This document shows, piece after piece, positions 43,252 through 54,114 of a DNA stretch of 64,000 nt. The stretch is from assembly GCA_024699855.1 (NCBI GenBank), contig JAMPIQ010000001.1, positions 11,222,001 to 11,286,000 on the forward strand, in the 5' to 3' direction. Positions within the stretch are counted from its first letter, which is position 1; every line of letters begins with the position of its first letter. The notes under the pieces were generated by a model, which ran no database searches, was not told the DNA's origin, and saw only the letters and a program-made list of their open reading frames with translations. The DNA is from Aphelenchoides besseyi (Eukaryota > Nematoda > Chromadorea > Rhabditida > Aphelenchoididae). The position numbers and the translations under genes were made by a program.

Positions 43252-43699
43252 ATGAGCAGTCCGTTAGTCTATCCGCTTTGTTTTCTCCTTTTTTCTATTA
43301 GCACAAATTCTGTTTTTGGATACACGGTTTACAGTAAACTACAAATAAAGATACAAGCATTGAAATTGATTTGCAGCTTCTCGCCAACAACCTCGTACTT
43401 ATGCAGCAAATCCAACGTTGAATCCACAAGGGTATGTCTTGTCGATCAAAGAGTTTCTATTTGTGATATTCGTGTTTAGTTGGGCATCACACAACAAATA
43501 CGATTTGGATAACCGTCGACCATTAAACAACGCCGAAGAATCAACTGAGGGTCTCGCTGTTCTGCCAACGTTGCTCATGGAAAATCCACGTGCTCGTAGT
43601 ACCTTCGAAAATCTCTCTTTCTATGCCAACCCACAATACAAACGTGACTATCGTCCAGCAAGAACCGTCGATGTTCACATTTCAGAAGCAGCTAACTAA
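43252..43699 (+). CDS. Unidentified two- or three-exon gene end (Y copy 1)
   Basis: Starts with a signal-like segment (SSPLVYPLCFLLFSISTNSV). After splice-like sites it continues YAANPTLNPQG and WASHNKYDLDNRRPLNNAEE, ENPRARSTFENLSFYANPQY, ending ISEAAN at TAA. The Asn/Tyr-rich end looks like the cytoplasmic tail of a membrane protein (NPQY-type motif). No family recognised. Probably a captured 3' end. Confidence 0.4.
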
Positions 43700-44059
43700 C
43701 TTTGTCGCAACAAGAACGTCAAATTCATAAACAAGCATTAGAGCTAATTAAACGGTCACCACCAAATAACTATACGAACATCGTTTCTACAAAAACGATC
43801 CCATTGAACGTCCATTTAAATCGTTTCAATACTCTAATTTTTTTGTTTTCTTATACGTTCGACTAAACTTCGATCTTGATTGAAAGTTTATTAGGTACGT
43901 GAAAAACAGCAGCTTTAAGCAACTTCGATTTACAAAAGCATGTTCTTGACTTGATCATACAATTATCTAAAAGTAAATTGCTGTTACAATTATGCTTGCG
44001 AGAATATGAACAGTAAGTCTTAAATGGAATTATGTAATACCAGGCTCCACAGGTAGGAG

Positions 44060-45245
44060 CTAATTGTCATTATTTTCAGTAGGCTCATCATCATCATCAT
44101 CCAATGTGAGAGGATCCAAGTCGACTGTAAATCGTAAAATGGCGATACAATTGGCTTGCATTCGCCGTAGTTCGAGCATATAATATTGCTTAACAAGCAC
44201 GCCTTCTTCATTGTTGTTGGGTTCTGGGATGATGTGCTCAACACTATGCAGTTGATTGAACTTTGTAGTCTCGAGTATTTCTTTCACTAATTCCTTCACA
44301 ACCTAGAAATGAACTTAAATTGGGCCTCACAAACAATTCTACTTTTTTTGACTCAGGTTTGCGTATTTTGAACAAGTACTGACTAGCTATATCGATAATA
44401 GGTGGACTCGCCTTTTGAAGCTCTGTAATTTTCCTGCATTCTTTTCGTATCCAAACAACCAGTTTTTGTAAGCTGAACTGAAATGTCAAACATCTTATGT
44501 TCGTACTTAAAAGAATAACTTACTTGCTCGGGTGTGTAATGTTCGGCATCAAAATTACACAACAAGTCTCTCAGATTGGGGAAAAACGGCATCATTTGAG
44601 TAATTTTCGAAACAAGATCATGAGTTTCGCTTAAATCTTTGCAACCAATTCGCAACTTCTCAACAGAAGGACATGTAGGGAAATCATCAAAGAAATTATC
44701 GTCAATAGTTGCTAAAGCTTTTAGGTAACAAGTTTTTGTCGAGAATCTTACCGTCAAACCTTGGAGAGTCTATGCTTCCATTTCCGGCCGCAATCTCTTT
44801 AATTTGATGCTTGGCCAGCACCTGTTTTTAGTTGGTCTAATCGCGATATGATGTGAATTAGCAGGAAACTTACAAAGATTTTCGATGTCCATTCCACTAT
44901 AATTTAAACAAGTTGAGGTACTTCCGATGAAGTATAGAAGGATTTTGCATGACCGCGAAGAGAATATAGCTGCTTTCGTACTTGTCTGATGATACCACCG
45001 TGATTTTGAGCCTCATCTGCATCGCTAAAAAGATTCAGGCCAACTTGTCCTAAAACCAAGTTAACTTGAGATACAACGTTAAAAGCAAACCTGTGAAGAA
45101 CCTGCTAACAGCCGAAAACTCTTCCGCGTGTTTGTATTGGTATCTGAATAGATCCACGTACTTTATATCCAAGAGTTGATTCCAAGTTTCAATCTCCTTC
45201 AGTGTTAACTTGAAGTGTGTTGCCCAAGCGCCCACAATCTTTCCT
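44060..45245 (-). pseudogene. F-box/LRR-like gene, 5' truncated (Y copy 1)
   Basis: Same gene as 54115-55523 but cut by the 2.1 kb insert in the exon that reads GKIVGAWATHFKLTLKE. The remaining exons are as in the other copy. The donor before the last exon is GCGAGT here, against GCAAGT in copy 2. Confidence 0.7.
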
Positions 45246-45248
45246 TGT

Positions 45249-45730
45249 GTTATCAAGACACTGACAGTTTGATATATGAAATTAAAACTGAAGATATTTA
45301 CAAAGATATGAGTCAAATGAAAGAATGGTTCGACTTCAGTGATTATCCAAAAGATCATCCATTATATGATGAATTAAATAAGAAAGTAATTGGAAAGTTT
45401 AAGGATGAGTTGAATGGAAAGATTATGGAAGAAGGAGTATTTTTAAAACCAAAACAATGTGCGTTCAGTGTTGATGGCGAAGAGAAAAAGAAGACAAAGG
45501 GAGTTAAGAAGAATGTAACCAAATCATTGAAGTTGGACGACTTTAAACGATGTTTGTTAGAAGGAAAGATTACTCGAAAAGAGCAATTCATGATTCAAGC
45601 TAAAAGACATCAAATTTATACTCTAAAACAAAATAAAGTTGCATTGAATGAAGATGATAAGGAGGAATTTGAAAGATATATTTGTGACAATAAATTCAAC
45701 ACATTGGCCCATGGACACTATAAGATTTAA
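45249..45730 (+). pseudogene. Polinton/Maverick-type protein-primed DNA polymerase B, C-terminal fragment
   Basis: Only the last ~160 codons of a family B, protein-primed DNA polymerase. It begins right at the catalytic motif C (CYQDTDSLIYEI, YxDTDS type) and includes KKVIGKFKDELNGKI, a Lys-rich GVKKNVTKSLKLDDFKRCL and HGHYKI at TAA 45728-45730. AT-rich codon use differs from neighbouring genes. The rest of the enzyme and all other Polinton genes (integrase, capsid, ATPase, adenain protease) are missing, so it is an inactive relic. Confidence 0.85.
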
Positions 45731-46024
45731 TAATAATAGTTAAACAATAACACAAAATGTCTACACTAGTCAACTTATTTATACGCACTCAAATTTGCGC
45801 ACTTTTTGCTCCTTTGGCATTATGTGTCAACGCTTGTCCGGTGCAGCTTTTGCTGTGCATTTTGCATAATTGTTGTTTCAGTTCAATATTTATACTGGCT
45901 TAGAGTTGTGATTTGTGGTAGATGAGGATGTTGATTATTATATATAGATAGTTTGGTTCTGTTAACGCGTGAAATGATAACTATTTGTATTCTATTTTGT
46001 ATTTACTAACTGATCTTTTTTAGA

Positions 46025-47218
46025 ATGACGTTTGTTTTGGTAAAAGAATGTGAAGACAGCGACGAATGTATTAAACTGCCGCTCAAACACAACCGGCTGA
46101 CTCTTATCACACTGAAGGAAACATTTTCGGGATCTGCAGGACTTTTATATCGTTCGGGAACTGAGTTGAACGCTGTCGGGTATGCTTTTACTTTGATTAT
46201 AAATTCTCCATTGTATTTTAGTCTCCTGAGTGGCGATGATACTTTGACAGAACCCTTTTTCGAGGAACCCGAATCTGGTTGGGCGAACAAGACGTTCTTT
46301 ATGAAGAGAAGATCTCGACTGCCGACTCCTATTGGAAACGTGGTTCGGCCCAGTTCTCGACCATCGAGTCGTGCAGCTGAAGGTAGCGAAGAAGGTAAGC
46401 TATCTTTTATTAATCATTTTAAAAGATATATATTAATTAGCCAAGTTGGATGCGAGCATTTCGAATTTTTTCAACTACCTGTTATATCTGAAAGATGGAA
46501 ATACTCGTGTATGTGTTACACTAGTTGAGAAGGACTTAGCAGCCACGGCTTGCCACTGCATTCCAAAGGATAAGAAAGTGGATGATCTTCTAACCATTTT
46601 CGATCAGCTCGGAAAGGAGTATCAAGCTCGCATCATCTTCCAAAACAAAGAATTGGATTTGGCATTTCTGCAAACAACTGAAAATGATTTTGAGGTGGAG
46701 CCGCTGGAGGTTGGGTCGTATGAATTCGGGAAGTCTTATTTCGCTTTGGTTTGTTATATTAGAAATATGTTTTAAAGTTTATTCCCTAAATTTCAGGGAT
46801 ATCCGTTGGATGAAGACAATGGCCGCCAATTCATAAACTCACCGAATGCTGTGAAGGGATCGATCATGACTGGTATTGTACGAAACGGTTGTGTGTATGG
46901 TGATTCCGGAGGATCTAAGGGTTTCTCCGGAGGTCCTGTCATATCAATCGCCGCTCCGCGGCATCTTATTGGAATTGCATTGGGTGGGCGAGGATTACCA
47001 AAAACGTGGCCCTTGGAGAACTTTTTGGTGCGCGGGTTGAGTTTTTGTGGAGAAACACCGCGATTGAAAATTTTTCCCCTAGCTTCAGGTATTTATTATA
47101 CATTTTAGAGCTTTAAAGATACATAATTTCAGCCTTATCAGCCTTGACAGCGGCAAATGTTGAACGGAAAGGAGTCAAGCGAAGTGCTGCAAATGAGGAT
47201 TTTCAAATGACCGGATAG
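46025..47218 (+). CDS. TDP-43 N-terminal-like domain fused to trypsin-like serine protease
   Basis: Five exons (46025-46179, 46222-46394, 46441-46748, 46797-47088, 47133-47218) total 1014 bp, 337 residues, open. Residues 1-~82 resemble the TDP-43 N-terminal oligomerisation domain: acidic start, LITLKETFSGSAGLLYRSG, then GLLSGDDTL and EEPESGWANKTFF, matching its GAxGLxYR...GWxN layout. A basic Ser/Pro/Arg linker (MKRRSRLPTPIG) follows. The protease part has His148 (ATACHC), Asp182 (KELDLAFL) and Ser256 (GFSGGPV), with a second GDSGG just before. The tail is basic. No signal peptide: intracellular. No RRM domains follow, unlike TDP-43. The fusion is unknown to me; the TDP-43 relation is by pattern only. 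Confidence 0.7.
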
Positions 47219-47309
47219 AGTTAAACTTGTAATTATTTGTTATCTTTTCTTCATAAACTCTTTTCTTTATCTTCAAATTTTCTTAAACAAAGTTAAACCC
47301 AAGTAGCTT

Positions 47310-47335
47310 CCCGCCGCGGAGCGGCGGGGAGCTGC
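47310..47335 (+). repeat. GC hairpin at right edge of the 2.1 kb insert
   Basis: AGCTTCCCGCCGC-GGA-GCGGCGGGGAGCT: 8 bp perfect GC stem extended to 13 bp with one mismatch. It lies at the point where homology to the other block copy resumes. Confidence 0.6.
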
Positions 47336-47336
47336 T

Positions 47337-47850
47337 TGTCATTGTTAAGAAGTTATTTGCATTTTGAGATGTAAAGTGAAAAAGTTTTCCAAACGTTTGA
47401 CTCAAAAGCCAACGATTTTCTTGGCAGCAAAGTTGACGTTAACACAAAGTTATGATGAGTGATCTAAGGCGGTTTGTTCCGCAGGCGAAACCTGCGTCGG
47501 AAGTTGCGATTCACAACATCCAGAAGCTAATCGACGACTCGATTAAGTTTGTCGTAATCACAGGAGCTAGATTGTCTACTAAATTTGCTGAATTCAATTT
47601 GTGTTGTTATTGGTTGTCTTAGGTATACCGGCTACGGCCCAGGAGGAGTGAGACAGGTCGCTGGAACTCCGCATCGACCGATTCAACATTACGAGTTTAT
47701 GAGTTTGGAGTATCTCAAACGACGTTGCTGAGTTCGAATTTACGTCGCACATACACGATTCAATTCAGTTCCGTGTGATATTTCGCATTTAACAGATTTA
47801 TTTAAAGCATTAAGAAACAACAAATCATACAACGGCAATAAACAGAAAAA
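47337..47850. repeat. Duplicated block Z, copy 1
   Basis: Near-identical to 55697-56212, starting ATTGTTAAGAAGTTATTTGC. It holds the sirtuin fragment and the 3' flank of block X. Confidence 0.9.
47452..47731 (+). pseudogene. SIRT4-type sirtuin fragment (Z copy 1)
   Basis: N-terminal part of a mitochondrial SIRT4-like deacylase (nematode sir-2.2/2.3 group). It reads RRFVPQAKPASEVAIHNIQ, DSIKFVVITGARLST (the GAGIS NAD-binding motif with Gly changed to Arg), then, past a stretch that lacks a usable donor, GYGPGGVRQVAGTPHRPIQH and EFMSLEYLKRRC, where TGA stands in place of the expected YW. The catalytic His and Zn-binding Cys are absent. Pseudogene. Confidence 0.8.
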
Positions 47851-47853
47851 AAA

Positions 47854-48583
47854 TCATTGACTCGAACCCAACTCATTTAAGAGCCTTTCCAAATTGGCTT
47901 TGATTGCATCCAAATGATTGTTCAGCTCGTTTGTCGCCCTGTAGTTGCATTTGCTATCGATTCCACGAAATTCCATTTCTAGTTTCTTCATTTGATTCTT
48001 TTCCACCACGATTAATTCATTCGCTTGCTCGATTTTGTCTAGCAAATTCCACTCATCCAAGCATTTTTTGGTAATATCCCAAAATTTTTCTAGAGGATAT
48101 CCAGAAAGCAACTTAAGAGGCACATCGTCCCAAACTAGTTTGACAGGACCACGCACCGCCCTTTTAACATTTGAATAAGTCGTATACGGAAGTGGCATCA
48201 GGTCAACAACGGCAGCGTTATCTGTCGACTCCCACTGACCTGAAAATGATTGAAGTGCTTTTGGGAAACAAGATTTGTTGTTTTTAATTTTATGTAATAA
48301 ATATACTGACCACAATTATCTTCATGAAGATCGCCAATGAAAAAAAGCACATTCAGCAAACGTAATTGGATGAGTGCTTTGATACTGAACTCATTTTTAT
48401 CGGAAAGGTCACATAGGCGGATAAAATCGTCACGCCAAGTAGTAGCAATGTATCTAAATTCGAATGTGTAATTATCTTTTTACTATTAGCTTTATAATAT
48501 GTTTAAAATAGTAAAGTGTACTTACATGGCCGCCTTAGTCCCTGTGTATTTGGAAGGAAGGATGAACTGAACTGCCGGTCCAA
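47854..48583 (-). pseudogene. Ubiquitin-like/kinase-like gene, 3' part only (X copy)
   Basis: Last two and a half exons of the gene seen at 38400-39988: the GDLHEDN-containing exon, the VVDLMPLPY exon (DDVPLKLLSGYPLEKFW here) and the C-terminus GSSQ. Homology stops abruptly at 48583 (CCAACTTCCA), where unrelated sequence begins. No 5' half, so not functional. Confidence 0.9.
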
Positions 48584-48587
48584 CTTC

Positions 48588-48715
48588 CAATACAATCCAA
48601 AAGTCGCCACAATGTTCGTTTCTAAAGTTGCCGACACATCTTTCGATTTGTCCGAAGCAGTTAAAGAGGCGACGAGCACAATGCCATTCGCTCTACTTCA
48701 CATCGTTTGATCGAA
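48588..48715 (+). CDS. Short open stretch before the BPI-like gene
   Basis: Reads NPKVATMFVSKVADTSFDL and EAVKEATSTMPFALLH, then TGA. Coding-like and directly at the breakpoint of block X. It may be the end of another captured gene. No family recognised. Confidence 0.25.
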
Positions 48716-48786
48716 TTCGCGTGCCGTTTTCTCTTTCAAATTCTTGATTTTGTTTGCTTTTCAGGCCGCCGTGTGGCCGACAAGAG

Positions 48787-50030
48787 ATGTTAAGGTGGCC
48801 AAGCATAACCACAATATGCATCGCTTTGCTCTTTTGTATTAGCGGTATCAACGCTCAATCGCTAGCAAGTAAGTTCGCACAAACACTACCATCTGCATAA
48901 CGCCCCATTGCAGATTCTTTTTTCACTGAACCGAACACATTCGCCGGTTTCACAACACGAATAAACAGCCGAGCACTCGATTTGCTGGCTGATTATCTGA
49001 AACAACGGGTTAATAAGTTTGTCAAATTTGGGACTGTCGCCTTCAATCTGAACGTTCCGCTCACTCCACAAGTTCGATTTTCCCTCCAATCCAATGGTGT
49101 AACATTGTTTGATGGAGCAACTTTTGCTTCGCAGTTGAAAGTTACGGCAGGACGCGAAATTGTGTGGACGGTAAGTGACACTATTTACTGCGTATTATGA
49201 AGTTTTATTTAGGGTTCGAATTTACGAGTTACAGTGAACGCAATCTATCGATTGATAAGCGCAGCGGGAGAAATCTCCGGGCAAGTGCCCATTTCATTCG
49301 AACGAACTGTCATTGAATTGGGACTTTTGACGAACGTGAATGCAGACGGACATTTGAAAACCGATCTTCAAAGATGTCGTGTTGTACTCAGCGATCTTCG
49401 TGTTGATTTCCCGCCATCGGACATCGAACTCATTCGCAGTTACGTGCCGTTTGTTCATCGAGCTGTTCGGGATCAAATTGACAACGTGCGTTTGTAAAGT
49501 TGGAAATTTTGAATACAAATCGAAGTTTAGTTGCTATGTCCAACATTCCACGCAGAGCTTGTTCCCGTGATTTCTAATCGCTTGTTAAACACCCCGCTAA
49601 GTGCCGCTCTTTTCGATCACTACTTCATCAACTACGGACTCATCGGCCCTCTACTCTATCAAAATGATGCTATTGAAATGCTTCATCGTGGCAACGTGTT
49701 TGGAATTCTTAGACAAGGACGAACACGTTTAAATGATTTCCGACTTCCGTTCCGATCCGCACCGTTGATTAGCTCAGCAGACACACAACATATGGTGACG
49801 TTCCAACTGAGCAATTACACAATTTCGAGTTTACTTTTCTGGATGGATCAATATCGGTAAGGTGTGCGGAAAAGAGGTTGATTTTTGTGTTCAACTTTAG
49901 AAAGTTCGATTATGAAATCAGCAAACAGAGTGTAAACGACACGAACATTGCCGGTTACTTGAGAACCAAATGCGGAGCTCAAGATATTTGCGTGGGCACA
50001 TTGTTTGTTACCGTAACGTTAAAGTTTTGA
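48787..50030 (+). CDS. BPI/LBP/CETP-family lipid-binding protein, possibly truncated
   Basis: Secreted lipid-binding protein of the bactericidal/permeability-increasing family; nematode members are thought to bind lipid or lipopolysaccharide. ATG 48787, signal peptide ITTICIALLFCISGINAQS. Then the N-terminal barrel: TTRINSRALDLLADYLKQR, VRFSLQSNGVTLFDGATF, VTVNAIYRLI, RCRVVLSDLRVDFPPSD. The second half: LNTPLSAALFDHYFINYGL, NVFGILRQG, MVTFQLSNYTISSLLFW, CGAQDICVGTLF, ending VTLKF at TGA 50028-50030. About five exons. At roughly 370 residues it is shorter than the usual ~480, and the end comes where the second barrel should continue, so the 3' part may be missing. It lies between two duplicated blocks and is single copy here. 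Confidence 0.75.
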
Positions 50031-50039
50031 GCCTACTAG

Positions 50040-50400
50040 AAATTTCGTAGTTTGTAAGACGATCAAAATGATCGTTTGCTGCGATTCCCCGACCACTCAG
50101 TCGGTTGTTTTGGATGGACGAGCGGAATCGGCTCAGACTTTGGTGGTGGTTTACCCCGCGAAATAGAGACTTAGAAACTGTAAGTTTTATAATTCTCTCC
50201 ATTTTACATTTCTGTTCTTTAGCCTACTTCTCGCTACAACGAACAGCGGATTCGCGCGATTCCGGAAAGAATTTGCGATGGTGGTAGTAAGTAGGAAGAT
50301 GGAATAAGGTAATTGAAATTTAGACGAGCAAAACTGCGGCGGAACGTGTAGATTGTTCCAAAACACGCAACAATAAAGGTGGTCTTTAGTTTACCAAAAT
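50040..50400 (+). pseudogene. Exon fragments with LDLa-like end
   Basis: Splice-like sites separate RFPDHSVGCFGWTSGIGSDF, PTSRYNEQRIRAIPERICDG and DEQNCGGTCRLFQNT, ending in TAA. CDG...DEQNC recalls an LDL-receptor class A repeat. No start codon; fragment of an unknown gene next to the Y junction. Confidence 0.3.
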
Positions 50401-50423
50401 TAATCACAAATTTTCAGCTGCAA

Positions 50424-51197
50424 CTCACACGATTCCCAACCACCAACATTACACTTTGCCGCACGCCATTTGTCGTTTGGATTTGACCACTTATTTGATG
50501 AAGGTTCTCACCGAACGCAGCTATTCACTCACCACCGTTGTCAACCCTAAGATTGCTCCTGATGTAAGCTGTAAAATATTCGCACGAATTTCGTTGACCC
50601 TTTTGTTTTTAGATCAAAGAGAACTCCGCTTTCTTGCTTTGCATTTCCGAGAAAAAATGTCCACCGCTGCTTCATCGTTTACGCTCGAGAAACCCTACGG
50701 ATTGTCCGATGGACAAGACATGATCATTGTAAACGAACTTTTTTTCGTTCTCCAGAAGCCCTCTTTCTTGAGTATGGAATCGGCCGGTATCCATGAGACC
50801 GCCTACAACTCGATCATGAAGTGTGATGTAAGTGAATGGCAAATTAGATGCTTTTAATTCTCGTTCCTGAATTTTAGATCGATATCCGTAAGGACTTGCA
50901 CGCCAACACCGTCCTTTCATGAGGTATCACCATGTACCCGAATATTGACGATCGTATGCAAAAGGAGATTACCACCTTGGCTTCATCGACCATGAAGATC
51001 AAGATCATTGCTCCACCAGAGCACAAAAATACTCCGTCTGGATCGGTGGCTCTATCTTGGCTTCACTCTCGACATTCCAACAGGTTTGTTTTTACATGAA
51101 CAGAAACAACTAATCGAATCTACTCGTTCAGATGTGGGTCTTCAAGTAAGAGTACGACAAATCTGTCTTATCCACCGTCCACCGCAAACGCGTCTAA
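50424..51197 (+). pseudogene. Actin pseudogene (Y copy 2)
   Basis: Same lesions as the copy at 40366, plus extra T and A in short runs (near 50740 and 51027). Confidence 0.85.
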
Positions 51198-51873
51198 GCA
51201 AATCGTCTATTCGATCGCACGTCAATTGTTACCTACATCCATTTTCTGTGTTTTCGTTTAAAAAAATCTCCGTCAAAACTTTCCCCCATTGCTTTGTGCT
51301 TAAAATCTATAGACCAGAACTTTTTGCTATATTCAACTAAAAATACAATGGTTGTAGTTCATTTCAAACTGTTTGAATTTGATTAGAAGTTTGTTTACGA
51401 AAGAATTAGAACGGTTCTTGTTGAGATACTACGAGAAATCAACTCGGTTGAACACTTAAGACTTGAACGTAAACCAAACAGGCAATCGAATAAGAACTGC
51501 TTGTCAATATAAGGAATGATCTTAAGACTCGACTATTACAGTTGGTTAATTAACGCTATGGAGTTAAAGCCGTTCATTGATATGAATGAATCGAAAGATT
51601 TTGATTGGCATCTAAATACAATTGTTTAGTTCTAAGTGAAAAATAAGAATGTTTGAAGTTGTGGCCGTTGTGTAAACCAACTCGCGGCGTCGAAACGATG
51701 GTGTTTGTTGTTGCACACCGGAAGCTTCGGGAGTTTCGACTGTTCGATTGTCCGATTTAACTTCGTGATCATTCAATTCGCTTTTACCCAACGAATTTGT
51801 ACCGTGTAAATAAACTGAAGGCAAAGTAGACGGCGGAACAGATTGAGCCTGTTGATTGCGAGGAGCAATTCCG

Positions 51874-52270
51874 TTACAAAGTCGACCGACAAGCTCTTGA
51901 AACGCAATGTTGTTGGGATTGAAAGAGCAGTGGATTTGCGTTGGCGAAAAACAACTCAAAGATACTGCAATAGTTGGCATTGTATTCTTGTTGCAGAGCA
52001 GTGAGTGGTTGACAATGAGTGTATGAGAATTTGCAGAGACCTTTGGCTTTGAATTTGACGCTTATTTTAACGAGAATTCTGTTCGCGTCCAGCACACTTT
52101 TGGTCGATGAAAACATCTGGACGATATGTTTTGCTGCTGGGGTGTTTACAAGTGCTAGATATCCAAAACAAGTTGATTTTTTGGCGAATGACACCAAAAT
52201 TCGTCGACTGCGTTTGTTTCCTCGTCAAAAAACTTTTCGTTTTCGAGTCTGCTGGTTTGTTTTTTGAATT
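51874..52270 (-). CDS. Unidentified ORF (Y copy 2)
   Basis: Copy of 41811-42210. The A-run is one base shorter, so the upstream frame is broken and the open part starts at VSFAKKSTCFGYLALVN. Confidence 0.3.
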
Positions 52271-52550
52271 AATAAACTCGCAGAGCACAAATGAGCTACG
52301 AATATCGCTAAGTAATTAATCCAAGTGCACCGTTGGCCCATTCGCTGCCCACAAAAACCCACCATTTGAACTCCCGCAAAACAAGAGGGTTTGCCGTTTT
52401 GTCGGCTGTCTGTTGTTATTTCACGGGTGTAAAGAACGAACGTTAAAAACTTTGCGGAGATTTTTTGGTTTGTTTGCAGCAGCTTCCGAATTTCTTGATT
52501 TTATTCGCGACTCCAAAACAATTTCAATCGTTTTTTAATTCAGAACTGAA

Positions 52551-52781
52551 ATGGAAGATGGAAAGGAGTGTATTGCCGAAGATGCTTGTGGTTTGATCGG
52601 AAACACTCCGATGGTTTATCTTCGCCGGGTTATCGACCGCGATTGCAAAGCCCGAATCGCCTGTAAATTGGAATATCTGGTTTGTTTTGCGTTCTTTTCG
52701 TTCGATCAAACGTTTTGCAGAATCCGGCATGTTCGGTGAAAGATCGAATCGAAGCGAAGAAGACATTGAAAAGTGAGTTTG
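52551..52781 (+). pseudogene. Cysteine synthase exon 1-2 fragment (Y copy 2)
   Basis: As at 42490, with the same foreign joint after GATCGAATCG. It therefore shares one breakpoint event with copy 1. Confidence 0.9.
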
Positions 52782-52879
52782 AAGACACGACGATCGAATA
52801 ACATTGTTGTAGGATGGATCAAGTTTTTCCGGCATTTGAGTGAGTAGTAAAAGAAGCTTTTAGTTATTCTTTTTTCTAG

Positions 52880-53033
52880 ATGGATGCCAGCTAACGAGGT
52901 GCCTATAGAAGAATCGTGTGTTGTTGAAAAAGCTGGGGTTTACACGTTATGGCTCTCAAATTCACGCGCCTGGTGGCACACGTTGTCCTTGGATTATTGT
53001 TTGACAATTACACCCAAAAAAGCGGACGATTAA
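52880..53033 (+). pseudogene. GOLD-like exon fragment (Y copy 2)
   Basis: As at 42820-42972; no base change seen in the coding part. Confidence 0.5.
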
Positions 53034-53308
53034 ACTTCATTTGTTGGAGTTCTGAAGTGCCATTTGTCACAATTTAAACTGTTTTCATGCATCTGATGAG
53101 TTGACTTCGCGAAATAAATGTGTAAATCTTTTGTTTTCTTATTAGCCGCTAAAGAGACGAAGACTTTTCATCACAATCGAGCTTCGTACGTTGACCTCAA
53201 TTCGCGTGCGGATGTAATCTTCAATCCTCGATGGATTAGTTTGATGAAAAACGCCACTTGATCCGCTTTAATCGACATTTTTTTCAAATTGTCTTTTAAT
53301 AGAAATAG

Positions 53309-53755
53309 ATGAGCAGTCCGTTAGTCTATCCGCTTTGTTTTCTCCTTTTTTCTATTAGCACAAATTCTGTTTTTGGATACACGGTTTACAGTAAACTACA
53401 AATAAAGATACAAGCATTGAAATTGATTTGCAGCTTCTCGCCAACAACCTCGTACTTATGCAGCAAATCCAACGTTGAATCCACAAGGGTATGTCTTTTC
53501 GATCAAAGAGTTTCTATTTGGATATTCGTGTTTAGTTGGGCATCACACAACAAATACGATTTGGATAACCGTCGACCATTAAACAACGCCGAAGAATCAA
53601 CTGAGGGTCTCGCTGTTCTGCCAACGTTGCTCATGGAAAATCCACGTGCTCGTAGTACCTTCGAAAATCTCTCTTTCTATGCCAACCCACAATACAAACG
53701 TGACTATCGTCCAGCAAGAACCGTCGATGTTCACATTTCAGAAGCAGCTAACTAA
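53309..53755 (+). CDS. Unidentified gene end (Y copy 2)
   Basis: As at 43252-43699, with small changes (CLFDQ, and three bases fewer in the second intron). Confidence 0.4.
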   Translation: MSSPLVYPLCFLLFSISTNSVFGYTVYSKLQIKIQALKLICSFSPTTSYLCSKSNVESTRVCLFDQRVSIWIFVFSWASHNKYDLDNRRPLNNAEESTEGLAVLPTLLMENPRARSTFENLSFYANPQYKRDYRPARTVDVHISEAAN

Positions 53756-54114
53756 CTTTGTCGCAACAAGAACGTCAAATTCATAAACAAGCATTAGAGC
53801 TAATTAAACGGTCACCACGAAATAACTATACGAACATCGTTTCTACAAAACGATCCCATTGAACGTCCATTTAAATCGTTTCAATACTCTAATTTTTTTG
53901 TTTTCTTATACGTTCGACTAAACTTCGATCTTGATTGAAAGTTTATTAGGTACGTGAAAAACAGCAGCTTTAAGCAACTTCGATTTACAAAAGCATGTTC
54001 TTGACTTGATCATACAATTATCTAAAAGTAAATTGCTGTTACAATTATGCTTGCGAGAATATGAACAGTAAGTCTTAAATGGAATTATGTAATACCAGGC
54101 TCCACAGGTAGGAG

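Larger units (their letters stand above)
40366..45245. repeat. Duplicated block Y, copy 1
   Basis: Near-identical to 50424-55310, and for its first ~2.3 kb to 58184-60505. Differences are single-base and short-run indels. It contains fragments of several unrelated genes. The right end is cut by the 2.1 kb insert at 45246. Confidence 0.95.
45246..47336 (+). mobile_element. 2.1 kb insert in block Y/Z copy 1
   Basis: Between ATCTTTCCTT (45245) and ATTGTTAAGAAG (47337) this copy has 2.09 kb that replaces about 390 bp of the other copy (55311-55696). The insert carries a DNA polymerase B tail, a protease gene and, at its right edge (47310-47335), a GC hairpin CCCGCCGC-GGA-GCGGCGGG. No terminal inverted repeats or target duplication seen, so this could be a mobile insertion or a rearrangement joint. 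Confidence 0.6.

Noticed and set aside
44090..44105. CATCATCATCATCATC run in block Y
   Set aside because: It encodes the acidic DDDDD run of the F-box-like protein on the minus strand, not a separate satellite.
45249..45730. Active viral or Polinton element
   Set aside because: Only the polymerase C-terminus is present; no integrase, capsid, ATPase or terminal repeats in the window.
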